Below, piece by piece: positions 18,362 through 29,242 of a stretch of DNA of 64,000 bases. Location: the NCBI GenBank assembly GCA_037178675.1, contig JAYMGJ010000547.1, positions 86,266-150,265 of the forward strand. The letters are read 5' to 3'. The stretch's first letter is position 1. Each line of letters opens with the position of its first letter. The stretch comes from Scleroderma bovista (lineage: Eukaryota > Basidiomycota > Agaricomycetes > Boletales > Sclerodermataceae). Position numbers and translations under genes: made by a program. The notes beneath the pieces are model-generated. The model did no database searches. It was given only the letters and a program-made list of their open reading frames with translations, and was not told the origin of the DNA.

Positions 18362-19964
18362 TCTGTCCAATGCTGGAAATGATGACGATGAGTACAAGCC
18401 GGTATCATCAAAGATGGCACGGGGCCTTGGGCATGAATGAGAATGGTAGTGAGTACTGGGTAACCGCCCTATGATCATCCGGTGGGTTGTCCACCGGCCA
18501 CCCACGTGTAAATTGACTATTCTGACAACGAGCCTATAACTTACAGTCTCCTGCCTTCTGGCATATCGAAAATAGAATTCGGGCGTTTATGGAGATCAGA
18601 GGTTATGTCCATTTTCACAAAAACATATGTACAGTTGTCGGGATGACGGAGATGTGCTTCGACGTCTAAGAGAATCTGCAATACCTTTGCCGCTGGATAC
18701 CACCTAACATGCGATGCGGGTGCCAATTATCAAGGAAGAACGTCGTTGGATCCTGAAGAACGTGGTAATTGTTTTCGCATTTCTGGGACAGTGATGCGCT
18801 GGACACCAGCGACTGTTGGCTGGAGGACTGCCGTGTTTATATGCCACATTCGTGGTCACATAATTTCCCACTTTTTTCCCTAGTGGCTCGTGGCTCTCTC
18901 GTCCATGCAAGCATCGTCGACAGGGTTTTGGTGGAGCAGATATTTGCTTCCTCACTAGTACTAAGGACGGAATGTCTGGCATTGTGTTGAGGCACTCGTT
19001 GCATTGGGGGTGAGGATTGCTGCCAGATGGATCAAGCAACAATTTGAAGAAATTGGCACAACATTCAGACTGGTGCCATTCTTGGCTGAGTTTGTGCCCA
19101 ATGTGATCCAGTTGCAGCTATTTCTGAAAGGGTTATCACACACGGGGAATTCCAACATTTTGAAGTAGTGTTGCTGCCAAACCAGAATAAATTTGAAGTG
19201 AGTTTGAATCTGGTTCAAAGTGATGCCATGGCCCAGTTTGGTGGAGATTGGTAAAACTAATCACAATGGGTCACCATCAGTAAAACCTGGTGGAGCTGGC
19301 CAGTGTTATAGTATTCATAGTGAGGGTCCACCCATGGAGTACTTTTATAGGACTGTCATAGAATTAGTGAAGGACATGGGTCAACCCATGGGTGTCACAC
19401 TGTCAACCTGGACCCTCACCCACAGATACCCTTACCCAGCAACCCTTGGGTGTAGGTCATTCCCATGGGTACAAGGGTCACAGCCTGCAACAGATAAAAT
19501 TTGATATTTACCCATGGGTACTATGGTGTTGAAGTTCAAACTCTGATTACATACCCCTGTTCCATCAAGAGATACATTTGAGAATAAACTCTTTCGCTTG
19601 ACTTACACATATGCCCGAGCCATCGACGAAGACACTGGATCACATCATGTATCTCACAACGCCTGGGACAGTTCTCGTATCTCAGCAGTTCCGAGACTTG
19701 GGAATCAAGTATGTGTACCATATGTTTATCTCGGGACCTCACTGATCTGTGTTTATGAAGTGTCATCCCGGGAGAGGGGAGGCGGAGACATTCAGGAGGA
19801 CTGACAGAAAATGTCCTGATGCGTGTGTAATATGTCATGTATCGTATAACTCTATCCAGTTGAATTCTCAGCGCGCTCCGCTCAGTGTCACAAACGAACA
19901 ATTGAGACGAACCCATGCTAACTTCTGCTCCTGCAAAACTGCACCAGCGGAGCTTCTCCGCTAA
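18362..19964. other. Gene-poor stretch with a diverged ACCCATGGGT-type repeat
   Basis: No protein family was recognised. A minus-strand frame at 18704-19042 is Cys/Pro-rich and anonymous. At 19368-19530 the words CATGGGTCAACCCATGGGTG, ACCCTTGGGTGT, CCCATGGGTAC and ACCCATGGGTAC cluster, closely resembling the subterminal repeats of the hAT-like element at 8582-11349, so part of a related copy is probably present. I could not find paired ends or an 8-bp duplication here. Confidence 0.45.
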
Positions 19965-21262
19965 CGTCCACACGACTGCCAACAGTTGGCGATTGATTCC
20001 CGCACCTGCAGTGTGCCATCTTGCGACAAAACCACCAAGTATGACCGAGATAAACGCGATGGCATCCTCGAAGCATAGACAATCATCCACCGGTTGAGAA
20101 GGTGCACCAGAAGAAGACATACGGGGATTACGATGTATGGCACTGCAAAATACGTCAACGAACATCGTATAGCTTGAAACACCTCTTATTCATCAAGTCG
20201 CTCACTAGCCAATGGTCCAGTGTGTCCCACGTCAAAATGTATACGATCCATATTCCATCACCGAGAGCTATACCTGCGGTGCAATCGATGATGGAGTGCG
20301 TACCACCATACAGCCTCCCGAAGACAGTACTGACAACGTAGACGAGCAGAATGGCGCAGGACGTATGGTAGGTGACGTTGGACATTGCTGAGTGTTCTGA
20401 ATATGCAAGATGGATGTGGCCAAAGATGAAGGGTGCCGTGGATACACTGTGAGTTGAGTGAGTCGAGGGAAACCCGAACTCGAAATAATGGGTGCCGATG
20501 ACTATAGTGCGATGTCATGAGAAGGTTGATACGAGTAGTAGGTCAAACCTCACTCAACCGGGCTACTGGAGGGGCACAATGGCGCGGCGAGGCATACAAG
20601 GTCTTTCATGAACAATGACAGGTATACACCGGATGCGAGGACAAATACTAAACTGGCGATCAAAGTCAGCTGCGAGGTAAGTGAACCGATTAGGAACGTC
20701 GACGACTCACCCCAGTCTCAGTTCAGAATATCCAAAGAAAAACAGTATAGGCAGTGTAATTAAGAAGTATACGTTCCGAGTGAAGACGTGCAGATGAAAT
20801 AAATGTCCAGCCAAGGCCGCCTGAGATGACGCTGAAGTCAATACAGATTCAAATACATAAGTGTGACGGGACTGACCTGCACTTCAGCCAGGAAAGGACT
20901 TTCGCGTTCGATAGCCTTCAGGCCATCTGCAAAGCTAAGCGTCACTGTGGCCAGCCATAATGACGCTTAACTGAATTACTTTGCTTAGCCGACTTGTCAC
21001 CCAATCAGAGAGGTCACCGAAGTATTCAAAAGTGTAGCGTCACTGGGGGCCTCTCTCAGATGCAGAATCATAATTGCGAATGCCGGATCTCCACCAGGGT
21101 AGGATGGCATGGTAAATGTCCCGGGGCAGTCGAGCTAGACTCTGGCGAGGGGACCCCGACACCAGGGTATCGACGTCGGAAGCAGGTTTCATGCCCGCCT
21201 GTTGGAGACGAGACAGACTGTGATTACTCGACGAAAGCGTGTCGATCCCATAGGGACAGTGG
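19965..21262 (-). pseudogene. Sphingoid-base-phosphate phosphatase (LCB3/SPP-like, PAP2 family), frameshifted
   Basis: Minus-strand exons read in order: NHSLSRLQQAG and DIYHAILPWW, then KAIERESPFLAEV, LFHLHVFTRNVYF and PILFFFGYSELRLG, then VFVLASGVYLSLFMKDLVCL, then HYFEFGFPSTHSTHS, then STVFGRLYGGTHSIIDCTAG, then CFEDAIAFISVILG. This is the PAP2 motif series of ER sphingosine-1-phosphate phosphatases: KDxxC, PSTHS and the GxxSxxD-like third motif. Two frame breaks are visible. Near 20590 an extra base separates KDLVCL from PRHCAPPVARLSE, and near 20110 a missing base separates PVCLLLVH from SQPVDDC. The C-terminal TM region normally expected after FEDAIAF is not recognisable. The gene is therefore probably dead, though single-base sequencing error cannot be excluded. 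Confidence 0.72.
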
Positions 21263-21443
21263 CTACTACAGTATTAGGTTGATTGTTGGCGTCGCAGAAT
21301 AAGTCGTGAATGAGGTGAGGACGTCATGGACTCGAGCTAGGATTTCAGAACTGTTTCATTAGAGGGGTATTTGGACCCGGCAAGCAAGTGTGTCAGAATA
21401 GCATGAGAGCTGCGTGATGCGTTTCGTCGACGCAGGAATGTAG

Positions 21444-22296
21444 ATGACCGGGACTGGTAGTACCTGGTGCATGCGCTACTACTTGGGCATAGGTTTTCTT
21501 GGCACAGCAACCATGGTTGGACTATTTTTGTGGCCATTCTGTCAAAGGACCGCCCTCAAGTCGAGGGGAACACAGCTCGTGAACGACGACAGTCGCCCCG
21601 ACGCTCGCTCTTACAGCGTACTCGACTGCGTTTTCTGTCAGTCTTATACGAGCGATCGCGAGGCCTTTCACGTTGTGTGGGAGGTGCGAATCCACAAGCG
21701 TTGGCACAAGTCAAATACAAATGACTCTTATTAGGATGCAGACTTTATGGCCTTCCGTGACATCAAGCCGGCGGCCCAGCATCATATTCAATTGATTCCT
21801 AAACGCCATATCGGTGAGCTTGACAACGTTGCTTCCAACAACAGTCTTCTCTGATATCACACTTAGCTAGCGTCAGGGACTTGACTATAGATGATGTTGA
21901 ACTAGGTAAACCATAGTACTCCCATTCCTTCTAGTGGTGGTTTTTACTTTCCTCACTAGTGAAAAGGATGGAGCAGATTGGGAACAAAATTCTGGACCAG
22001 TTTCAGGTACCTTCCACGCATCGCAAGTGAGTATTATATGTTGCCCCAACTTGATCGATATATACCTCAGCGGGTTTCACAAAAGGATGGGATTCCACAT
22101 CCCACCATTCAACAGCATCCATCACTTACACATGCACGTTCAAGCGCTACCTTACGTTTCCTTGGATAGGCGCATCGGCTATCCAGTCGTTGGCGGCTTT
22201 GGGCCATTCGATAAAGGTTTCAGCTGGTTTGTGGATGTTGGTCAGACCGCGCGGATTTTGCAACGTGGTTGCAGGGTTGGAGTATTTCCATCATAG
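21444..22296 (+). CDS. HIT-domain (histidine triad) protein
   Basis: Exons run approximately 21444-21683, 21735-21813, 21867-21906, from about 21961, and a last exon ending at 22296. The N-terminus has a hydrophobic segment (GIGFLGTATMVGLFLW), suggesting a membrane anchor. Next come CVFCQSYTSDREAFHVVWE, DFMAFRDIKPAAQHHIQLIP, KRMEQIGNKILDQF, MGFHIPPFNSIHHLHMHVQ and WFVDVGQTARIL. HLHMHVQ is the HxHxHxx nucleotide-binding triad of the HIT superfamily, and IPPFNSIHHLHMHV is typical of the HINT3-like fungal branch. It probably hydrolyses nucleoside phosphoramidates or adenylylated substrates. Frames join across all introns without a stop. The start is uncertain: a shorter protein could begin at the later ATG (MVGLFLW). 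Confidence 0.82.
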
Positions 22297-25200
22297 TCCA
22301 TGTTCACCATCCATGGTAAGCCAAAATATCATGTGTGGATATGCAAGTTCCCCTCACCTTTTATTCAAGGTAAGGCTAATACCCAGTTTATGACAGTATA
22401 TAGGGTGGTTCCACTGGTCGCAAGTCCCGCATGGCTGGCGATGTTAGCATTAGAGCCCTTGTTTCTAGAGATAGATTTTCCCTGCACCTCTGTTAGAGTA
22501 CTGGCGAGAAATCTATTATGTAGAATTCTGTATCAATTGACCATCAGAATGGAATCGCAGCTTGTGGAGGTAACTGGGGAAAGGGGGAGAATGCCACCCC
22601 ATCCGCCCACCAAGCGATCAGACGTGAAAGCGCGCCCAATGGAATTTTTGTTTGTATGTCTTTGTTGTGGTCAAAGACTAAAGGTCGGACTTTTTTTCTC
22701 TTTTCATTTGCAACATGCATTTGCGAGGGTCTTCAAGCTTCAGATCATTGAACGTCTACCATGATGAGGTGGATGGCTCGTTTTTACCATGAGTAAAAGG
22801 TGCGCTTGTGATTTTTTCTTCTTTCATGCGATGAAATTCTTTTTTTTTGCGACGAGTGTCCACCATGGGCACAATGTGTTTTCCATTGTCATAGTTACAC
22901 TGACCTCTCGTTCCACTTATCTCTGATTTATCATGATTGACATTTTTTCTACAGACATGACAGAGTGATCCAGACTCGCACGGAACACTGAAAGTTTCCA
23001 ACACTACCGAGGGTAAGGTTTCCATCCGTCGCTACATCGATCGCTACACCAGGATGAACTTTCTAATTCAAACTAGAGTATCTGAGGGCTTTCACCCCGA
23101 TGCTTTTACTATTTAATCTGTCAATCCACTGATTCCTATCCCACTTCCTCCCAACGTGATGCATTCCACACCAGCTAACACTTTCCTCATAGGACTTGAA
23201 CCATCCACCATACATCCCGCGTGAAGCCTTCAAGTGCACGAGTACAGTACCGGTGGGTTTTGTTATTTTGTTTCCTTGATGATGTCACTTGGATTTACCG
23301 CCTGATGTTGTCCTTACTGGACCACATATGTTGATATATTCTGGCTGTTTTACATTTTATTTCTGATCCCTTGAGGCACTTTGTCCTAATCAACAGTATG
23401 CTGATAGCTTTTGTAGTTTTTCTAAAGGCACGCGAGTTGGCGTGCACTCTGTGCAAGCACTGGTGAGATATTTCCTCCCAATCATTGTCAGATGATGCTT
23501 CATACACGACGGTCTTCGTATTGTGCTGCCGAAACTGCCCGCCACAGCTCAAACTTTCGGGCAACCTTACTGATTTCTTCGACTCCGTATCCTGACTGAA
23601 GTTGACTTCTTTTATAGATAATAACTGCTAGAAATACATCATTAATATGCGTCTACACACAAGGGTAATCGGGCTCAAGGTATGTACAAGGTTTCATTGG
23701 CCAGCCCCATTTTCTGGGGATGATTTTTTTTCATATTATCAACTAGAAGCTGTTGCTGAGCCTCGGCATTGATTACGAATTGTTCATTCTGAACCAGTTG
23801 TTGACGTGATGATTAACATCGGTAACTGACTTTGATGATAGGAGTGTGCCGTGACCTCGTTCAGCGTATAATTACAACTTCAACGTAACGTGCTACGGCG
23901 ACAGCAAGACTTCACTGGGTGCACGACTTTGTGGTGTAACGTCCCGCGATGTGTAGCGAGAGCAGTGAAGCTTTAAGAGTTGATGGCGTAACTGCGTTCG
24001 CTACTACTGTGTTTCCTTCACTTAATGTCAAGTGTCTTTTGCGTCCCTATTCAGTGTCCCGCCGACCGGGGCATGAGCTTAGCACATCATTTGTAGGCCA
24101 CAATTTCCAGTGCTTGTGGAACAGACGACCTAATTTGCATCAAGTCACGCTGCATTTTCAATGCTCCACTATGCCTCATCAGCAAAATGACTGAACTTCA
24201 TGAACTTACTAAAGCCTCGTATCGCCCTATGCCTCCACTAAGTTTGACTTGCTGCTGCACTGTAGCTGGGGTATTGGTCAGGTGAGCAGTCAATTGTTAG
24301 GCTGACTTTGGAATATGACGCCTGCGTGAATGATAGTGGAGGACCCTGTTTCCTTCAAACCACCGCTATCTCGTTCCTTTCTTCCCAATAATCATGGTTG
24401 AGGGTTTTAACCTTCGTGCCTGCCCCTCAAGTTTGACATAACATTGCATTGTTAATAGATCACAGGGGGTGATGATCTGATCAGTAACCCAGGACGATAC
24501 ACAATTATGAACACTCAGAAATGCAGACGCACCATATCCCTGATAACCTTGCATTTAAGTTCCAATGACATGACCTCCACTAAGCGTTGATCCGGGCCTC
24601 TAAATTACGCAGAGCCGTTTGTCCGTGGTGTCCCTCTATTGTTCTATGGTGTGCCTGAATTTAGAATGGCTGTCGTGTCAGCCCCGAATACGTAGCATAC
24701 TCCGTGTGCTCTTGACAGCAACCTCATCCATTCAAGAGGCACGGAAAAGACGGCCGGTCAGCGGGAAACTGGTTCGGAGATGCTTTGAATCCACTGACAT
24801 GGCTACGAGCCGACGTTTTGCGGGTCAACAAAGTATAGAACAGATTCACCATTTGCATCCACCTCTTGACATCATGATTATTCCACGAGTGAATGAGAAT
24901 GGGACTAGAAATATTGGTGAGCACTTCATGGTTATGAATTATACTAGCAATTCTTTTTTTTCAGCTGCAAGTCGGCATTTCTGGTCTGTACCTACCTGTA
25001 CCGAAAGTCTGATATATGACGTCGGTCTTGGTTGCAGCGTCGTGCATATTGGAAGGGGAAAGGGGTAGCAGCTATAATTATAGGACTGTCGAGTGCCCTT
25101 GATCGTCTTGCCGACAATATTTCTGTGACAGTGGTAAGCCGTGTTTATTGTCTTCTGCACAGTCCGGATGGCTTCGAAGCCCGCGGAGGTGACTCCAAGG

Positions 25201-25425
25201 TGACGGGTGAACTTTGATTTGCAAGAGGCGCTGACAGCCAATGGTCCGGACCCCTACCCATTGGCGCTAGCAACAGCAGTAGGTTTCGAGCGATCGAGGT
25301 GAGACATACCGATGTGGATCAAGGATAACAATACACACTGTCTTGTCCTTCATATTTCGAGCTGTGAGTGATCAGTGGAACTGCCGAACTCCGCGAATCC
25401 GTAAACTGTCCTCCTCAACTTGTTC
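22297..25425. other. 3.1 kb without a recognisable gene
   Basis: Short ORFs on both strands match nothing I know. Several intron-like signals occur, including CTGATTCCTATCCC-like branch areas and TTCTACAG acceptors, which hint at a decayed spliced gene. The best coding-looking stretch is 22961-23113 (starts QSDPDSHGTLKVS), but a stop precedes it in frame after the nearest acceptor. The block lies directly upstream of the pheromone gene. I looked for a seven-helix STE3-type receptor on both strands and did not find one. Confidence 0.4.
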
Positions 25426-25467
25426 GTGAAGAACAAAAGAAATATATATTGACAGGGCTCAGGATGG

Positions 25468-25480
25468 GATATAAAATATC
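25468..25480 (+). promoter_or_regulatory. TATA box of the pheromone gene
   Basis: The word GATATAAAATATC lies about 105 bp upstream of the ATG at 25582, a usual distance for a strongly expressed short fungal gene. About 40 bp further upstream, GAACAAAAGAA at 25427-25437 resembles the HMG-factor sites (ACAAA-core) used in fungal pheromone response; this second point is speculative. Confidence 0.5.
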
Positions 25481-25581
25481 GCTGCCTGCGCCAAAGCGGA
25501 TCCCAAGTCCAATTCGCCCTTCGTCTTAGTTGCGACTTCTTTCAGTCCCTTTCGTGCTCGCCGTAAACACACGAAGTCATC

Positions 25582-25713
25582 ATGGACGCTTTCAGCACTA
25601 TTTCAGCCCTCTTTTCCTCCCCCAAGAATGACACCGCCATGGACACCATTTCCTACCCTGTTGAAGAGGAGAGCAGAGGAGGGAGCGGCATCAACTACTG
25701 TGTCATTGCCTAA
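25582..25713 (+). CDS. CaaX-type lipopeptide mating pheromone precursor
   Basis: A 43-codon intronless ORF from ATG 25582 to TAA 25711-25713. The protein starts MDAFSTISALFSS and ends in SGINYCVIA. The C-terminal CVIA is a CaaX box (Cys, two aliphatic residues, Ala), which directs farnesylation, removal of the last three residues and carboxyl methylation. Ahead of it lies the charged EEESR stretch followed by GGSGINYC, matching the usual basidiomycete pattern: maturation next to acidic or Arg residues releases a lipopeptide of about 8-12 residues. The MDAF start and a Ser/Thr-rich leader are also common in Agaricomycete B-locus pheromones. Secreted by a Ste6-type exporter, it would activate an STE3-class receptor in a compatible mate. 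No receptor gene is visible nearby, so it may be a non-mating-type or B-locus-peripheral copy. Confidence 0.88.
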   Translation: MDAFSTISALFSSPKNDTAMDTISYPVEEESRGGSGINYCVIA

Positions 25714-26406
25714 ACGTGCGAACCGGGCAGTCGTGGTCTTGGTGAGCCGTTGTATGCTCCGACCATACACCGCAAGAATACTGACTAGCCCATTTCCTAG
25801 GGGCCGCCGTGATGGGTGTTTGGGCGATCCATCAATTGCGCCTCCAGATGTTCCTGTACCCCTGCAGCAGTGTAAACCCGCGAGTTAAATTATCAAGTCA
25901 CCCATCTTTCCATATCCGCAGAATGAAGTTTGTCTTTCGTATAGCACTTCTGTACTTGTTAGTTACTTTATTACCTTCGTTATTCTTCGGCTTCATTCAC
26001 CTCTCCAGCTACTTGTAACAGATATCGTTGATCGTTTGACCGGTTTACGGTAGACACAGGATACGGATAAGCTGCTATTTTTTGTGTTTGTAGCTTAGGT
26101 TATACGGCAATTGGTCTGCTTTGGTTATATTCAAAGGCATCGAATGGGAGGATAGATACCGACCATAACCTAGATAGCAGAACAGCCACTGCATCCCACC
26201 GATTCGGCACGACTGAGCTGGATACAGAGAAGCCCCATGAGAACAACCACTCCCGGGCATCACCGCTTACCAGGGGTACAACGCAGAGTTTGATGCCGAT
26301 ACGTTGACGATATCGAAATGGGTTAAGGAAATACAGCTTCGCGTCCCCATAGTGCATCGATTTCTCCACTGAAATAATAGCAGACAGCACGCGGAAAGGA
26401 AGAATA
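25714..26406. other. No recognisable gene between pheromone and POP4
   Basis: Contains the 3' regions of two genes. Overlapping frames at 25809-26018 (plus) and 26100-26390 (minus) are anonymous; the former ends in a hydrophobic stretch that is probably chance. I see no second CaaX-ending small ORF on the plus strand here. Confidence 0.4.
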
Positions 26407-27480
26407 TCACAGCTCGATTGTATCCTTAGCCTTGAACTTGCGACCTGCTCGCTCTGCAGAGCGATAACAGAACTGGTTGCCGTAAAGTTCGAACTCCAGA
26501 TAAGGTTTGTCGAGCACGGTCGTCAAATCCGCGTCTGATTCAGCGTGCGATGGTGTGGGGAGCGGTGTTTGTGCACCGGTGGAAGATGAGGCAAGAGTAG
26601 AATGCAGGGGAACAGCGAGCGTGAATATGGAATTTTGTTTCGGGATCACTGAAATGGGTTTATTGATCAGACAGACACGCATAAAATCATGAAGGACACG
26701 TACATTTTATCCGATTGGCCTTTGTAATCGTGCGAAACGCATTTTCGCTTTCGTAGAGCACAATCCCAGAAAGACCGACCAGACAGGGATTGCGGCTTTG
26801 ACGAACTGATCAATCCAATTTCATGTTAGCCAGTGAGAGGCGTTGGTTGGTCGCGTATACAGTTCATGGCATAGATTGAAGTTATAAATGTAAGAATACC
26901 CATCAAGCATAGAAGACGAAGGTGGACCCGCCTGTCAATATTGACCCGTGCAAATCTGCCTTGACCAATTTAGCATGCATGGATGCAGAGTTCGGGATCC
27001 GCTCAGCAGATGTCGACGATGGGGGCGGGAGATCCAGCAGCTCAGACATGTACCCCATCCAAAGACGGTGCAGCGGGACAAATAGGTCGAACCGTTCAGC
27101 AGCCTTCTCAATCCTCCATCCACCCTTCTCGCCTTTGCCTCGCGCCAGTGCTTTCTCCACACGCTTTATTCGCTCTGACCGCTTCTTCTTCGACGTCTTT
27201 ACTTTTGTTGTTGTACTCTCCTTCACGGGATTCGCAAGCGCTACATGTCTCCCCTTTACGCGCGACTCGTACAACGATGCGGGATCCGAGACTCGTGTTT
27301 GGGATTGGACGTATGTGGGAGTGAACGGGGCACTGGAGCTCAGGACTAGACGTTGGTTCTATGGTGTCGTAAGTTTGCTACAATCGGATGTGGAAGAATG
27401 GAGAGAAATACTTTTCCATTCGTCAAGGGCTTGTACAGGTCGATGATTTCTCGTTGTTGTTCGTGGGGGTGCGTCGTCAT
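26407..27480 (-). CDS. POP4: RNase P/MRP protein subunit POP4 (Rpp29)
   Basis: Minus strand, ATG at 27480 (MTTHPHEQQREIIDLYKPL), stop at 26407, four or more exons. Blocks in order are FTPTYVQSQTRVSDPASLYE and SRVKGRHVALANP, a basic TSKKKRSERIKRVEKAL, WMGYMSELLDLP, KLVKADLHGSILTV, RNPCLVGLSGIVLYESENAF, then IPKQNSIFTLAVPL and LEFELYGNQFCYRSAERAG. The KADLHG, LVGLSGIVLxE and FTF/LxxP blocks are the Sm-like fold of Rpp29/POP4. The product is a nuclear and nucleolar subunit shared by RNase P (5' processing of pre-tRNA) and RNase MRP (pre-rRNA processing). GT-AG introns fit, for example GTATTTC...CACCATAG after exon 1 and GTACGTG...TTTCAG before the last exon. Divergent from the halogenase-like gene, with start codons 247 bp apart. 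Confidence 0.9.
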
Positions 27481-27726
27481 TGGAATGAGCTTTCCTAGCA
27501 GTAGGAATTTGCGGCGGTACTAGTCATTTTGTGTCAAACGGGGTCGAGATCAATTTACTGCATCGGGTCTTGACGTCACAAGTTGCACATGGGAGAACCT
27601 AAAATACCTCTTATCTCTCGACTACCGGTGTAGTAATTACGAAGATTCCCGGCTTGTGAAATGGAGCAGCGCTTGCCACGAGTACCTTTGCCAGCCAGAC
27701 TTGCATCTGACTCTTGAGCCTACTAC

Positions 27727-29120
27727 ATGGCGCCCGACAGTCCCCAGGAGCTGGCACCCACTTACGACGGTATGTTTTGCCCACTGTCGACCGTCGACCT
27801 TTCCTCAACCCATTTCACCCAGTCATCATTGTGGGCGGAAGTGTCGCAGGATGTGCGACCGCCCTATCCATCTTTAACACTCATCCTTCTGCCTCAATCC
27901 TCGTTCTGGACGATGCAGACCCTAGCGTCTTCAAGGTGAGCAGCCTGCCCTGCAGCCCCTCCGCACCCATCCTAACACACTTGAACTTCCACTTTTAGAT
28001 CGGCGAGTCGCTGCCAGCACCCGCTAAGCGAGTCCTCGGACGTATCTGTCCCGAAATCTTCGAACGCATTTCTACCTCGCACAACGGGGCAGAAAGCGTA
28101 TACATGATCTGCTCGGGTACCGCATCTGTCTGGGGCAGACCCGAGCTACAAGAGACATACGCGATGATGAATCCATACGGGGTGGGCTGGCATCTCGACC
28201 GTGCGCTATTCGACGAGTTGTTCCGCCAGTGCATGTGCGCCGTTGCGCAGGGGAGCGTATCGCTCGTGAAGAGCACTTTTGTGGATATAGATCGCGTTGA
28301 TGGAGACTCTTCCTGGCTGGTGTCTGTGAATGGGGGAGGTACTGGTAGAAGCGGTGACGGCCAGGTATACCGCTCTAAATGGGTCGTAGATGCATCAGGC
28401 CGGAAAGCGACTGTCGCACGCAAGGTATGTTGTACTTGTCAACCCCCTGCATTCATTGTCATCCGTTTTCACACTCTGGCGCAGCTGGGCTTTAAAACAG
28501 TCAAGGAGGACTCCCTGCTAGCGTTCTATGCCGTCTTCGTCGCACCTTCGATCGCCGAAGACACCGACAACCGCACTCTAATCGAGGCCTGCGAATCAGG
28601 ATGGTGGTATAGCTCTCCACTCCCAAGCAATCACCGCGTTGTCGTATACCACACAGACGACTCCGAACCGACCTCTCGCGACGCACGCAAATTAGACGGA
28701 TTCATGAACCTTTTGAACAACACGACTGTGCACATCTCGCAAGCCATCTCCAAGCACGACTATGATCTGTGTGTTGATCCCAAGGCGCGGTTCCCCATCT
28801 GCACCACGGCATGCTCTGCGCGCCTCGCCTCGCCTTGTCAGACCGTGTCTGATGGTGGGGCAAGATGGTGTGCTGTGGGAGATGCCGCCATGGCATTTGA
28901 CCCTCTTTCTTCCCAAGGCATGATTACAGCGCTGAAGTCGGGTGTTGTGGTTGGCGATGCCATTGCCAAGACTCTCACTGCCGTAGACCCGAAAGATGAC
29001 CCGACACGCATCATTCCACACATCTATTCTCAGATCTGGAACAAGTACCTCAACGAGAAGGCGTATTTTTATGGGCAAGAAGGGAGGTTTAAGGGAAAGT
29101 TTTGGGAGAGGAGAAGATGA
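27727..29120 (+). CDS. FAD-dependent monooxygenase/halogenase-like enzyme
   Basis: Exon 1 starts at ATG 27727 (MAPDSPQELAPTYD) and splices by GTATGT...CACCCAG to VIIVGGSVAGCATALSI, an FAD-binding GxGxxG-type Rossmann motif. Next come ASILVLDDADPS, IGESLPAPAKRVLGRI, WGRPELQETYAMMNPYG, GWHLDRALFDELF, WVVDASGRKATVARK, GWWYSSPLPSNHRVVVYHTD, and WCAVGDAAMAFDPLSSQGM (second FAD motif, GDAAxxxDPLSSQG). This is the tryptophan-halogenase-like branch of flavoprotein monooxygenases. The classical WxWxIP motif is not seen; GWWYSSPLP is at the equivalent place, so halogenation is not established. The stop at 29118-29120 is about 120 bp upstream of the glutaredoxin gene on the same strand. Confidence 0.85.
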
Positions 29121-29242
29121 TGTGACTGGCTGTGTGAACCTAGATGCCGTTAATAGCCGATATCAGATAACGCAAGATAGCGTGATACTGTGTACTTGGA
29201 CTCTTAGTCACTCGATCAACTTGTCCTTCCGTTCCTTCCATC

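Noticed and set aside
22961..23113. Coding-looking stretch (QSDPDSHGTLKVS...) in the gene-poor block
   Set aside because: A TGA immediately precedes it in frame after the nearest acceptor and a TAA ends it after 51 codons; neighbours could not be joined into a gene.
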